A DNA stretch of 64,000 bases from Urbifossiella sp046350095 (GTDB lineage: Bacteria; Planctomycetota; Planctomycetia; Gemmatales; Gemmataceae), in the NCBI GenBank assembly GCA_046350095.1, contig JAXMBA010000004.1, positions 496,001 through 560,000 of the forward strand. The letters are read 5' to 3'. Numbering within the stretch: position 1 is the stretch's first letter; the number at the start of each line of letters is the position of its first letter. The position numbers and the translations under genes are program-made. The notes under the pieces are model-generated. The model had not been told where the DNA came from. It made no database searches and was given only the letters and a program-made list of their open reading frames with translations. This document shows positions 20,142 through 29,924 of this stretch, in pieces.

Positions 20142-21263
20142 ATGACGCGGCACCGCTCCGGCCGCCGGGCCGGGTTCACACTCGTCGAGCTGCTGGTGGC
20201 CATCGCCATCATCGTCGTCCTGGCCGCGATCAGCGCCGCCGTCCTCCCGTCGATCGTGGAACAAGACCGGACGACGGACGCGGCGGCGACGATCCGCCAG
20301 CACTTGATGATCGCCAAGGCCCGCGCCACCCGCGAGAACAACGGCCGCGGCATCCGGTTCATCCTGGACAGCGGCCTGAGCGACCCGTCGCGACTGTCGG
20401 GCGTGGACGCCAGCGGGTTCGTGTACGGCGCGCTGCTCAGCACCGAGATGCAGTACATCGAGGCCGCCCCGACCATCGTGCCGAACCCGCTCGGCCTCAC
20501 CGGGCCGAACGACGCCTACGTCGAGTTCGACCCGACCACGAGTACATGCACGCTGGTGAACCTCGACCCGCTGTCCGAGGCGATCCTGGTGATGCAGAAC
20601 GACCTGGCCGCCCGCTGGTTTCCGAAGCTGTATTGCCCGGTGCTCGGGCCGGACGCGTTCGGCCGCACCCAGCGTTTCGAGATCCTCCGGCTGACGCAGC
20701 AGGGCAGTTCGAGGAACTGGACGGTGGTGCTGGACCGCCAGCCGCACAGCCTGATCGGGGCCGGCACCACGGAGCGCGTGTACCGGTTCGCCATCGAGCC
20801 GAGGTCGCGGGCGCTGCTGGGCGAGCCGAACATCCCGCTCCCGAAGAACGTGTGCGTGGACCTGAACGCCTTCGTCAGCCTCCCCGGGGCGCGGGTGGTG
20901 AACGGTCAGCCGATCGACTTCGAAGTCATGTTCGCGCCGAGCGGGCAGGTCGTGGACCCGGTCTCGGCCGGGATGATTTACCTGTGGGTCCGGGACTACA
21001 CGAAGACGAACCCGACCACCGGCAAGCCGCTGGACATGCGGCCGGTGCTGCCGAACGCGGGAAACCTGGCCGCGGCGTTCGACTACGGCAACCAGTTCCA
21101 GTTCGAGATCGGCGGCGATCAGCAGCTGGTGGCGATCAAGGCCAAGACCGGAGCCCTCGGCGTGTTCCCGGTGAACTGGCCGAACGCCACCGGCATCTAC
21201 GCGGCACCTATCGCGCAGTTCGGACCTTACGCATTGGCGACAAAGGACTCGAGCTCCCCGTGA
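20142..21263 (+). CDS. type IV prepilin-like protein 3 (GspH-like N-terminus)
   Basis: 373 residues. It starts five bases after the preceding stop, with GGAG just upstream. The cleavage site and helix are RAGFTLVELLVAIAIIVVLAAISAAVL. The following TIRQHLMIAKARATRENNGRGIRFIL resembles the GspH/FimT class of minor pseudopilins, where this segment precedes a beta domain. The long C-terminus has RVVNGQPIDFEVMFAPSGQ, a beta-rich piece often seen in GspH/FimT proteins. A role in pilus initiation or priming is inferred from that similarity. Confidence 0.88.
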   Translation: MTRHRSGRRAGFTLVELLVAIAIIVVLAAISAAVLPSIVEQDRTTDAAATIRQHLMIAKARATRENNGRGIRFILDSGLSDPSRLSGVDASGFVYGALLSTEMQYIEAAPTIVPNPLGLTGPNDAYVEFDPTTSTCTLVNLDPLSEAILVMQNDLAARWFPKLYCPVLGPDAFGRTQRFEILRLTQQGSSRNWTVVLDRQPHSLIGAGTTERVYRFAIEPRSRALLGEPNIPLPKNVCVDLNAFVSLPGARVVNGQPIDFEVMFAPSGQVVDPVSAGMIYLWVRDYTKTNPTTGKPLDMRPVLPNAGNLAAAFDYGNQFQFEIGGDQQLVAIKAKTGALGVFPVNWPNATGIYAAPIAQFGPYALATKDSSSP

Positions 21264-21295
21264 CCTTCGCCCCGACCGTGCGACCGGAGACGACC

Positions 21296-22459
21296 ATGAG
21301 CCGCCGACCCGGGCTGTCGCTGACCGAGGTGCTGGTCGCCCTGTTCATCATGGGCATCGGCACGATCGCCGTGCTCACGCTGTTCCCGCTGGGCGCGCTG
21401 AATATGGCGCAGGCCTTCCGGGACGACCGCTGCACGCAGGGCGCGGCGCAGGCCGACGCCTTCCTGCGCAGCTACGTCCGCGAGCGGATCGACTCGATAC
21501 CGAACCGGCTGACGCCCGCACCGCCGGGCGGCGAGGGTTTTTACGAGGCCTTGAGCAGCCCGGACCCGAAGAAGACGTTCAGCAACTACTTCGTGGGTGA
21601 CGACAGCGGCGGCAGCATCAGCTACCCGGTGCTGATCGACCCGATTGGGTTCAAGGCCCGTGGCGGCACCACTGATGTCGGCGGCGTGCAGGCAACCAAC
21701 ACCTGGTTCGGGGCCGACAACGGCTTCGGCGACGGTGCCACAACGCCCCACACGACCGCAGTGAGCCGTCGCTCGCTCCGATCGGTGCTCGACCGGCCGC
21801 CCGGCATCCAGCAGCCGCTGGCCATCCGCATCTGCTCCCAGCTCGACGGCCTCGGGTACGAAACGAGCGGCCTGCCGGCGACCGTCGGCGGCACGATCGA
21901 CCGCGACGGGCGGTACAACTGGACGTGGCTCGTCCAGCGGCTTTCGGGTACCGCGACCTCACCAGTGACTATCACGGTGTTGCTGTTCGACAAGCGTGCC
22001 CCTGGCTACGCCCCGGCTGGTGCGGAGACGGTGTGGGTTCCGACCTACGCCGTCCCGGAGATGCCGAACGTACCACAGCGCGGCGAGACGAAGCTCCAGT
22101 TCACCGGCTCGTACGCGGCCAACACGCTACCGAACGTGCAACGCGGCGGCTGGCTCCTGGACAGCAGCATTGCCCTGATCAACCGGCCGGCCACTGGTGC
22201 GCCGGTAGTAGTGCCGTTCCGCTCCTCCGGCAACCCGCCGCCGGGCGCGCAGGTGTGGGTCCGGAACGCGAACTTCTACCGCGTCGTGAGTGTGACCGAG
22301 ACCGCCACGGGGATTGACGTGGAGTTGGAGACACCGCTGAAGGCGGACACCGGCTGGAAGCCGGGCGACCCGCAGTTGCCCGCGTCGGAGCGCCGCTTCA
22401 CGTACTTCGCCGGCCTGGCCGAGGTGTTCGTGCGCGACCGCCCGCTCGACCTGAATTGA
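21296..22459 (+). CDS. type IV prepilin-like protein 4 (PilV/GspI-like N-terminus)
   Basis: 387 residues from the ATG at 21296, chosen for GGAG seven to eight bases upstream and for the leader RRPGLSLTEVLVALFIMGIGTIAVLTLF. The site has Leu instead of Phe after Gly, and TEVLVALFIMGIG is typical of PilV/GspI-type minor pilins. The open frame continues upstream inside the preceding gene, but that part is a shadow. The C-terminal region has beta-rich repeats (GAQVWVRNANFYRVVSVTE). The role is inferred as a minor pilin in the tip complex. Confidence 0.88.
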   Translation: MSRRPGLSLTEVLVALFIMGIGTIAVLTLFPLGALNMAQAFRDDRCTQGAAQADAFLRSYVRERIDSIPNRLTPAPPGGEGFYEALSSPDPKKTFSNYFVGDDSGGSISYPVLIDPIGFKARGGTTDVGGVQATNTWFGADNGFGDGATTPHTTAVSRRSLRSVLDRPPGIQQPLAIRICSQLDGLGYETSGLPATVGGTIDRDGRYNWTWLVQRLSGTATSPVTITVLLFDKRAPGYAPAGAETVWVPTYAVPEMPNVPQRGETKLQFTGSYAANTLPNVQRGGWLLDSSIALINRPATGAPVVVPFRSSGNPPPGAQVWVRNANFYRVVSVTETATGIDVELETPLKADTGWKPGDPQLPASERRFTYFAGLAEVFVRDRPLDLN

Positions 22460-22508
22460 CCCGCACCCCGACCCGGCCGCCGCCCCGGCCACGACCCGCG
22501 AGGGGATC

Positions 22509-23817
22509 ATGCTGACCACCGCCGCCCGCCGTGCCCGCCCCGGTTTCACCCTGGTGGAACTGCTGGTCGCCGCCGCCGTGTGCGTGCTCATCATGGCCGT
22601 AATGGCGACCGCCTTCTCACTCGGCATCGACACCGTCCGCACATGAAGAGTTCCGGCGACATGATGGACCAGCTCCGCGGCGCCGGCGTGGCCCTGAAGG
22701 ACGACCTGAAGGCCGTCCAACTTCCTGCTCGACGCCGACGGCTCGCCGAAATTTCGTCTGGATCAGGTTGACGAAGTGAAGGACAACGGCACCGGCGTGA
22801 CGCCGCACTCCTTCGAGAACGGTAATGAATGGAAGGCCGACGAACGGGTTCTTCCGCATCTGCAGCACGCCGCTCACGTACCAGACCGACGCCTCGGGGA
22901 ACCCCCTGCCCGACGCGGACCAGTTGAGTGCCGGGACCGGCCTGGCCACCACGCACTACCTGCACTTCACGAGCATCCTGAGCGGCAACTCGGACGACGA
23001 GTACTTCCGCGCGGCGGTGCCGGCCAACGGCCAGACGTACCACTCCATCGCGGCCGAGGTGGCCTGGTTCCTGGAGCCGATGGGGCCGGCCCTCGGCGGC
23101 GGCCCCACCCTCCACCGCCTGATCCGGCGGCAGCGGCTGGCCGCCCTCAGTGACACCGACCGCCGCGACCGGCCGTGGCCGAACATCCCCGACGAGGCGG
23201 TCCTGAGCCTCCGCCGCCCGAACCAGACGACGACGTACCTCAGCACGCTGGCCGAGTTGACGAACCCGTCGAACCGGCTCGGCGGAACCAAGTGGACGTC
23301 GGCCACGAATCAGGTCGGCCCGGGGTACGCGTTCCAGGGCACGCCGCCGCAGGACGACATCCTCGCGCCGATGGCGTCGCGGCCCGGCGAGGACACGGTG
23401 CTGTCGAACGTCATCTCGTTCGAGGTGCAGGTCCACTGGACGCCGTCGAGCTTCACCAAGGCGGACAACGACCTGCTGCCGTACGGGCCGAGCGACCCGA
23501 CCCTGAAGCCGAACCGCTACCCGGACGACTTCAACCCGACGCCCGCGAAGGGCGAAGTGCGGAAGACCGACCACCCGTTCGACACCCTGCCGCGCGTGCT
23601 GCCGTCGTGGACGAACGGCGGGCTGGCCGGGACGCACACCTACGACAGTTGGACGAACGACCCCAGCATGAACTGGATCACGAACTACGACCCGGCCACG
23701 CCGGACGCGAAGCGGCCGCCGCTGGTCATCACCGTGCGGGCCGTCCAGGTCCGCATCCGGGTGTGGGACCCGAAGATGCAGACGGGCCGGCAGATCACGA
23801 TCGTCCAGGACCTGTAA
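22509..23817 (+). pseudogene. type IV prepilin-like protein 5, broken by three apparent frameshifts
   Basis: The start ATG at 22509 encodes RARPGFTLVELLVAAAVCVLIMAVMATAF, a PilW/GspJ-type prepilin leader and helix, then meets TGA at 22644. The frame resumes as MKSSGDMMDQLRGAGVALKDDLKAV (shift near 22640), moves again near 22719 to FLLDADGSPKFRLDQVDEV, and again near 22824 to NGRPTNGFFRICSTPLTYQ, which runs intact to the stop at 23817. Each step fits one lost or gained base (a missing C, then an extra A, and an extra A). Either the gene is decaying or the assembly has errors in about 200 bases. If corrected, it encodes about 435 residues. Confidence 0.85.
22825..23817 (+). CDS. intact 3' reading frame of the broken prepilin 5 gene
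   Basis: 330 residues from the in-frame ATG at 22825. This is the undamaged C-terminal globular part of the prepilin-like gene above. It has no leader, so on its own it could not be inserted in the membrane or processed. Sequence includes VISFEVQVHWTPSSF and a C-terminal LVITVRAVQVRIRVWDPKMQ, the kind of beta strand found near the end of PilW/GspJ-like proteins. No good ribosome site precedes 22825. Listed separately because automated callers would report this part alone. Confidence 0.6.
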   Translation: MNGRPTNGFFRICSTPLTYQTDASGNPLPDADQLSAGTGLATTHYLHFTSILSGNSDDEYFRAAVPANGQTYHSIAAEVAWFLEPMGPALGGGPTLHRLIRRQRLAALSDTDRRDRPWPNIPDEAVLSLRRPNQTTTYLSTLAELTNPSNRLGGTKWTSATNQVGPGYAFQGTPPQDDILAPMASRPGEDTVLSNVISFEVQVHWTPSSFTKADNDLLPYGPSDPTLKPNRYPDDFNPTPAKGEVRKTDHPFDTLPRVLPSWTNGGLAGTHTYDSWTNDPSMNWITNYDPATPDAKRPPLVITVRAVQVRIRVWDPKMQTGRQITIVQDL

Positions 23818-23888
23818 CCGCCCCGGGCCGCGCCCGGCCCGGCACCCGTACCCGTCGCCCGACCGCCCAGGCCATCGGAGCCGCCGCC

Positions 23889-26800
23889 ATGTATCGGCCG
23901 ACCACCGCTCGCCGCCGGCCCGCCGCCCGCCGCGGCGCCATCCTCGTCGTCGTGCTCGCCCTGCTGACGATCTTCGCCGTCGTGGGCATTGCGTTCGTCT
24001 TCTACTCGGACGGCGAGATGGTCGCCGCCCGCTACGCCAAGGAAGGCGAGAACCGCAACGGGCAGATGACGCCGACCCCGCCGGCGTTCGACGACGACGC
24101 CGAGCTGGCGCTGTCCTCCGTCATCTTCGGGGCGTCGCCGACCGACGTGACGGCCCAGGTGACGAACTCGTTGCGCGGCCACGACCTGCTCAGCGGCATG
24201 TACGGCACCCACGGCTGGCGGCAGGACAGCCCCACCGGGAAGCAGCTGAACCCGCCGTACAGCGGCGCAGGAATCATGCACGAGGACTTGACCAAGACGA
24301 CGAACAACGCCCTCGGTGCCGTCTCAGACCGCGCGCGGGTGGTGAACAACACGGCGATGAACGTCGGCGGCGCGTACTACGTCGTGGACCCCGAGATCAG
24401 CGACGGCCCGCGCGAGGTGGCCAAGACGCAGCCGAGCGACCCGACCAACAACGCGACGATGACGGGCAAGAAGTACGTGCCGAAGAACGCGCCGTACACG
24501 TACCCGGACCTGAACAACCTCTACCTGGCGAGCGTCAGCCCGGCCACCGGCGACGTGATGGTGCCGTCGTACTTCCGGCCGTGGGCGTTCAACGACCGGC
24601 CGGCCACGCTGAATGGCAAGACGACGCCCACACCCGCCCCGCTCGGCGGCCGCCTCGCCCCGTGGAACCCGTCCGACCCTGTGCTCGTCGCCAACACCGA
24701 CTGGGTGACGGCCGAGGGGCGGGCCAAAATTCTGCGCCCGCGCCCGATCGACCAGTTGACCCCGGCCGAGCTGACCGCCGCCTGGGGGAAGGGGTACGCC
24801 CCCACGGTGGCGGATTACCAGGCCCCCGGGTTCAACGCCGTCGCACTTTACAACAAGATCGACGAAAAGATTCGTGACGGCTCGATCATCGGCTACCCCC
24901 GGCCGAACGCCGACAACAGCACCACCGGCGACGTGTTCAGTTCGATCGGCAACGTCGGCGTGCAGAAAAACGACAGCATCCTGATCGACTTCGGGGCTAC
25001 CGCGTTCGAGTGGCCGAGGGGTAGCGGCAAACTGGTCAAGCCGCTGGCCGCCGTCCTGGTCACGGACACCGACGGGTTCCTGAACGTCAACGCCCACGGC
25101 AACGTCCGCGACGCCGGCAACCACGCCTCGTACCACGGGTTCGGCCCGTGGGAGATCAACCTGGAGTCGGCGACGGCGAACAAGGGCGAGGCCAGCACGA
25201 TCGTGTCGGCCCGGTACGGCAAGTGGGGCTCGCCCGGGGCGCGCAACGCCAACAAGACCATCGCCACCGAGGCCGCGTTCGACCGCTCAGCCCGCCGCCT
25301 GGGACAGTACGGGCAGGTGAACTGGGATTCGACCGGCTCGCTCGCCATGGGCGTGAGCAAGGCGGTGCTGGTGCCGTCGTTCGGCGCCGGGGCGAACCCG
25401 TTCGCGGTGTCGCCGAACTACGCGGCCGGGTTCTTTGACGACAACACCGACATCAAGAAGGCGCAGAACCACCCGTCGCTGTACAACCCGGCCGACTGGG
25501 CGCCGTTCCCCGAGGGGCAGCCGCTCAACCCGCTCCCGAACGGCGGCACCACGACGATGCCGTACGGGTACACGTACTCGCACGCCGAAACCCGCCGCCT
25601 CCGCCAGCGGTACGCCGGCGAGCTCGACCTGTACCAGCAGATGTCGTTCAACAAGCTGGCCGGCGCGCCGAGCGGCACGCTGATCGGGTCGTTCCCGGCC
25701 GGGGCGACGTACCGGCAGGACCCGGCCCACCCGCGGCGGATGCTGTTCACGTCGCTGAGCGCCGGCCTCGACCTGCCGGGAACCATGCCGCAGGGGCAGA
25801 CGAGCGGCACGGAGTTCGTGTTCAAGACGCCGGGCGCGTACCCGCCCGCGACGCTGCCGGCCCCGGCGCACGCGTCGAACAGCGGGCTGCTCTCGTCGCA
25901 GTCGTGGGCCTACGGCGGCCTCGGCGGCGTGAACTTGAACCGCCCGCTGGCCGACTACCGAGACAAGACGAACGCGCCGCTGTCGTCCACGAACATCACC
26001 GCCGCGAGCGCCAACAAGGCGTGGGCCGACCGGCAGAACCTGGCGCGCGACATCTTCGTCCGCCTCGTGTTCGGCGTCGGCGCCAGCGGCGTCAGCATCG
26101 ACACCGACCCCACGTCGAAGGACTACGGCAAGGTGACGCTGCCGACGGAGACGTCCACCACCGACAGCTATAACGGCCTCCGCTACCTGGCGCAGATCGC
26201 GGCGAACGTCGTGGACTACATCGACGGCGACGACATCTCCACCGTGTTCGTGTGGAACCCGGCCACGTCCGGCACCGACTCGACGAACAACGTGCTCGGC
26301 TACGCGACGGATGCCAACGTCGCCAGCATCGCCGCGGCGTCGATGACCGACCCGACCAAGTTCGGCGAGCGGGTGGTGTTCGGCGTGGAGGTGCCGCGGC
26401 TGGTCATCAACGAGGTGTACTCGGAAATCGTGGACGACCCGAACGGCCCGAAGGGCAAGGGCAAGGGCAAAGGTCAGGGCAAGGGCTCGGACGACGACGG
26501 CGTCGCCCGCTTCTGGGTCGAGTTGATGAACCCGACCTCGCCGGCGATCCCGACGGGCGCGCCGGACGGCGTCCTCGGCACCGGCAAGGTGGTGATCAAG
26601 GACTTCGCCGCGCCGGGCGTGGTGCCGTACAAGCTGACCATCGCCCGCGGCAAGAAGAAGGGTAAGACGCTCGCCGACGACGTCCGCTACAACCCCGCCA
26701 ACGTCGCCGGGTCCATCCCCGCGGGCGACGAGGACATCGACTACGCCTTCAAGGACGCCACCGACGGCACGGGCATGACGCCCAAGAACGCGGAAGTGGA

Positions 26801-28940
26801 ACCCAACAACGGGCTCTACGACCCGGCCGGGAGTGCGGCCCAGGGCGTCGTGGTGGTCGGGTCCGAGGTGAAGAGTGCCCCGACGGCCACCGAGTTCGAC
26901 CCGAAGAACATCAAGCCGATGCCCCCGGCCTGGTCGAACGGCATGATCGTGGCTCCGGGCCTCCAGTACGTCGTCCCGAACTCCGACATGAACAACCTCG
27001 ACCTGAAACAGCCCGCCAACGAGTACCGCCGGCACGTCGTGCTCCTCCGCCGGCTGGCCAACCCGTACCTGCCGGAGAACACGGCGACGAACCCGTACAT
27101 CACCGTCGACTCCATGGACTGGGTGCCGGCCAACAACGCGGCGTTCAGCGGTAACGGAAACGGGGCGGGGATGGGTGGCGTGCCCATCACCGACCGCGTC
27201 GCCCTCGGCCGCGTTCAGCCGTACGCCGCCCACGCGTACCCCGACGACATCACCGCGGCCGCGCTGCCGACGTACTCGTTCCCGGCGTCGATGAGTCTGT
27301 ATCAGGCACCGACGACGGCCGCGATGACCGAGCCGAAGCACACCCTCGGCCGGCACAACGGCACGTCCGCCACGGCGCCGGCGGCGACGACGTACACGCC
27401 CGCCGCCGGGGGTACCACGCCGGCGAAGCTGACGGACACAGTGATGGCCCCCTACGACTGGCTCGTCCACCTGGACCGGTCGGTCGTGAGCCCGATGGAG
27501 CTCCTCACGCTCCAGGCCGGGAAGCCGCACGAGGTGACGTACTACTTCCTCCAGCCGCCAGCGGCGACGAACGAGAACGTCCGTAAGCAGGTCGGCCTCG
27601 CCCCGTGGTTCGGTGTGGCTCCCGACCCCGCCGCGGCCAAGCAGATCGCCGGCCACCCGTACACGCTCGACGGCCGCTCCGCCGTGGACATGGGGGGCCG
27701 GTCGAACAACGGCCTGTACCGCGGGCTGGAGTACCTGCGGGTGAAGCCGTGGACGTACGGCGTGCCCGCCGGCGGCCGCGTCCACGGCAAGCTGAACGTG
27801 AACACGACGCAAGACATCCGCATCTGGAACGCACTGTCCGACCCGCAGGAGCCGCGGAAGGTCCAGGAGTTCACGCAGGCCGACTCGGACAAGCTCTGGA
27901 CGAGCCTGTTCACCTCGCCGACCACGGGTGGCACCCCGGGCAGCGGCGTCCGGACGTACACCTCTCAGCAATTGACGGACGCGATCAACCAGAAGTGGAC
28001 GGTGCCGGCCCCGGGCGAAACGGTGGACGACGCCGACCCGTACATCGACCCGGAGGCGAAGAACTACCTCGCCCGGCTTGCTCAGCTAGACCGGCCCTTC
28101 AAGCCGTTCGGCAGCGCAGACGCGCTCCGCCCGCCGCCGTCCGGGACGTGGACCCCGGCGATGATCGCACCTGGCGGGGCCGGGTTGCAGGACACCATTT
28201 TCCGGGCCGACCCGACGGTCACGCCGGTGACCGGGCAACCGCGGCTGTACGGCTCGACGGCGCACCCCTACATGGACGCCGAGCTGACACGGAAGATCGC
28301 CAACAACACCACGACGGTGAGCAACGTGTTCACCGTTCACCTCACGATCGTGTACCACCAGGTGCGGGCCGGGAGCGCGGAGACGGTGACGGTGGCGACC
28401 GACAACACGGGCAAGACTCAGAACGTGACCCGCAGCTACCTCGGGGCCGAGGCGTTCCGCGAGGTGCCCGGCGACATGCGGCAGCAATACATGGCGGTGG
28501 TGGATCGGTCGAGCGCCGTCGTGAAGCCGGACACGAACTATACCAGCCAGACGATGCAGAACGTCCCGTACTACGTCGCGCTGGACGCGAACGCGAACAA
28601 GGGTGACACCGACTTCACGATTACCAACGGGACGGCGAACGGCACGAATTCGGTACTGGTGTATGCCGACGGCAACCTGATGGAGATCCGACCCGGCGAC
28701 TCGATCATCGTCGGCAGCGGTGTGGAGGCCGAGATTGTGACCGTAAGCAGCATCCCGTCGGCGGGCACGCTGCGGCTCGGTACTGGATTCGTGCGACCTC
28801 ACCCGGCCGGTACCGTGGTCACGAACGCGGCGTTCGGAAGGCCGACGCAGCCGGGCTCGAACTTCAACCCGATCAAGGCGCCGGACACGTTCCGGCGTAA
28901 CTACCCGCTACTCATCCCGACAGCCACCCGCGTGCGGTAG
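23889..28940 (+). CDS. giant protein with PilX-like N-terminal segment
   Basis: 1683 residues from the ATG at 23889 (GGAG eight bases upstream). The N-terminus has a basic leader and one helix, RRGAILVVVLALLTIFAVVGIAFVF, then YSDGEMVAARYAKEGE, which resembles the PilX/GspK-type start (RGAxLVVVL) but without the Phe of classical prepilins. The rest is a very large, Pro/Asn/Asp/Thr-rich extracellular region. A Lys/Gly linker (KGKGKGKGQGKG) lies near residue 860 and another Lys-rich piece (RGKKKGKTL) shortly after. It ends the pilus-like gene series and may be the tip subunit or adhesin of the filament. It has no domain I can name. Confidence 0.82.
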   Translation: MYRPTTARRRPAARRGAILVVVLALLTIFAVVGIAFVFYSDGEMVAARYAKEGENRNGQMTPTPPAFDDDAELALSSVIFGASPTDVTAQVTNSLRGHDLLSGMYGTHGWRQDSPTGKQLNPPYSGAGIMHEDLTKTTNNALGAVSDRARVVNNTAMNVGGAYYVVDPEISDGPREVAKTQPSDPTNNATMTGKKYVPKNAPYTYPDLNNLYLASVSPATGDVMVPSYFRPWAFNDRPATLNGKTTPTPAPLGGRLAPWNPSDPVLVANTDWVTAEGRAKILRPRPIDQLTPAELTAAWGKGYAPTVADYQAPGFNAVALYNKIDEKIRDGSIIGYPRPNADNSTTGDVFSSIGNVGVQKNDSILIDFGATAFEWPRGSGKLVKPLAAVLVTDTDGFLNVNAHGNVRDAGNHASYHGFGPWEINLESATANKGEASTIVSARYGKWGSPGARNANKTIATEAAFDRSARRLGQYGQVNWDSTGSLAMGVSKAVLVPSFGAGANPFAVSPNYAAGFFDDNTDIKKAQNHPSLYNPADWAPFPEGQPLNPLPNGGTTTMPYGYTYSHAETRRLRQRYAGELDLYQQMSFNKLAGAPSGTLIGSFPAGATYRQDPAHPRRMLFTSLSAGLDLPGTMPQGQTSGTEFVFKTPGAYPPATLPAPAHASNSGLLSSQSWAYGGLGGVNLNRPLADYRDKTNAPLSSTNITAASANKAWADRQNLARDIFVRLVFGVGASGVSIDTDPTSKDYGKVTLPTETSTTDSYNGLRYLAQIAANVVDYIDGDDISTVFVWNPATSGTDSTNNVLGYATDANVASIAAASMTDPTKFGERVVFGVEVPRLVINEVYSEIVDDPNGPKGKGKGKGQGKGSDDDGVARFWVELMNPTSPAIPTGAPDGVLGTGKVVIKDFAAPGVVPYKLTIARGKKKGKTLADDVRYNPANVAGSIPAGDEDIDYAFKDATDGTGMTPKNAEVEPNNGLYDPAGSAAQGVVVVGSEVKSAPTATEFDPKNIKPMPPAWSNGMIVAPGLQYVVPNSDMNNLDLKQPANEYRRHVVLLRRLANPYLPENTATNPYITVDSMDWVPANNAAFSGNGNGAGMGGVPITDRVALGRVQPYAAHAYPDDITAAALPTYSFPASMSLYQAPTTAAMTEPKHTLGRHNGTSATAPAATTYTPAAGGTTPAKLTDTVMAPYDWLVHLDRSVVSPMELLTLQAGKPHEVTYYFLQPPAATNENVRKQVGLAPWFGVAPDPAAAKQIAGHPYTLDGRSAVDMGGRSNNGLYRGLEYLRVKPWTYGVPAGGRVHGKLNVNTTQDIRIWNALSDPQEPRKVQEFTQADSDKLWTSLFTSPTTGGTPGSGVRTYTSQQLTDAINQKWTVPAPGETVDDADPYIDPEAKNYLARLAQLDRPFKPFGSADALRPPPSGTWTPAMIAPGGAGLQDTIFRADPTVTPVTGQPRLYGSTAHPYMDAELTRKIANNTTTVSNVFTVHLTIVYHQVRAGSAETVTVATDNTGKTQNVTRSYLGAEAFREVPGDMRQQYMAVVDRSSAVVKPDTNYTSQTMQNVPYYVALDANANKGDTDFTITNGTANGTNSVLVYADGNLMEIRPGDSIIVGSGVEAEIVTVSSIPSAGTLRLGTGFVRPHPAGTVVTNAAFGRPTQPGSNFNPIKAPDTFRRNYPLLIPTATRVR

Positions 28941-28962
28941 CCGGCCCGTCGTGTCGAAATGG

Positions 28963-28990
28963 AACGCCCGGGGCCAAAACCCCGGGTGTT
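28963..28990. terminator. hairpin between convergent genes
   Basis: An 11-bp stem with one G-T pair (28963-28973 with 28980-28990) has a 6-base loop. It lies between the end of the giant gene (28940) and the asparaginase gene (29004, minus). No strong T-run follows on either side, so bidirectional termination is likely but not certain. Confidence 0.5.
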
Positions 28991-29003
28991 CGCGTTTAAC
29001 GCG

Positions 29004-29924
29004 TCACGCCGTCGGCGGCACTTCCTTCGCCCGCAGCATCTCGACACGGCCGTCGCGGCCCACGGCATACACGAAGTCGGTGCGACTGGTACACGCCGCT
29101 CCGGGCACACCCTGCCGGTCCAGCGCCAGGAACGCCACCTGCGCCGGATGCACGCCCCGGCGGGCAGCAGTTGCGTTGACACGGCGGCAGGCCAGTTCAC
29201 ACGCCTCTTGCGCCGACTTCCCGGCCCGCATCTGCTCGACCACGAACATACTCCCGCCGATGCGGATAATCTCCTCGCCGACGCCGGTGGCGCCCGCGGC
29301 GCCGGCCTGGTCGTCGACGTAGAGCCCGGCCCCGATGATCGGCGAATCCCCCACCCGTCCCGGCAACTTATAGGCCAGGCCGCTGGTCGTGCACACGCCG
29401 CCGAGGTTGCCTCGCTGGTCGTGTGCCAGCACCGTCACGGTGTCGTGGTTCCCCTCGTCCACCTGATGCGGAGGGGCGGGGCCGTCCTTCTTCGGCGGCG
29501 GCGCGGGCCTGCGGTTCGGGTGCTTTTCCTCCCACTCGCGCATCGCGGCCACGGTGTACGGGTACTCCAGCGGGAAGCCCTCCTGGAGTGCGAACCACTT
29601 CGCCCCCTCGCCGACGAGGAAGATGTGCGGGGTCTTCTCCATCACGCGGCGAGCGACCGCGGCCGGGTGGCGGACGTGTTCGAGGCCGGCGACCGCGCCG
29701 CACGACAGGGTGCGGCCGTCCATCACGCATGCGTCGAGTGTCAGCCGGCCGATGCGATCCGGGAGGCTGCCGAACCCGACGGACGTGCGGCCGGCGGTGT
29801 CGTCCTCGACGGCCTGCGCCCCGGCGAGGGCGGCGTCGAGCGCCGGCTCGCCCTTGAGGAGCCGGGCGAGCCCCGTCTCGACGGCCAATTTCCCGAACGG
29901 CCAGGTGGCGATGATGGTTGGCAT
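29004..29924 (-). CDS. N4-(beta-N-acetylglucosaminyl)-L-asparaginase family protein
   Basis: 306 residues, typical of the glycosylasparaginase/L-asparaginase 2 branch of Ntn-hydrolases. The precursor is expected to cleave itself before the Thr of HDTVTVLAHDQRGNLGG, leaving that Thr as the N-terminal nucleophile. Further family signatures are TSGLAYKLPGRVGDSPIIGAG, which includes the substrate-binding Arg and Asp, and ATGVGEEIIR. No signal peptide is seen. It may release Asn-linked sugars or act on other beta-aspartyl amides. It is alone, on the opposite strand to both neighbours. Confidence 0.92.
   Translation of the reverse strand: MPTIIATWPFGKLAVETGLARLLKGEPALDAALAGAQAVEDDTAGRTSVGFGSLPDRIGRLTLDACVMDGRTLSCGAVAGLEHVRHPAAVARRVMEKTPHIFLVGEGAKWFALQEGFPLEYPYTVAAMREWEEKHPNRRPAPPPKKDGPAPPHQVDEGNHDTVTVLAHDQRGNLGGVCTTSGLAYKLPGRVGDSPIIGAGLYVDDQAGAAGATGVGEEIIRIGGSMFVVEQMRAGKSAQEACELACRRVNATAARRGVHPAQVAFLALDRQGVPGAACTSRTDFVYAVGRDGRVEMLRAKEVPPTA

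Noticed and set aside
26440..26500. Lys/Gly repeat in the giant gene as an assembly artefact
   Set aside because: The repeat keeps the frame and flanking sequence is well-formed on both sides, so it is more likely a true linker.
25287..27971. 894-codon minus-strand frame inside the giant gene
   Set aside because: Arg/Val-rich composition and no motif; a shadow of the plus-strand gene.
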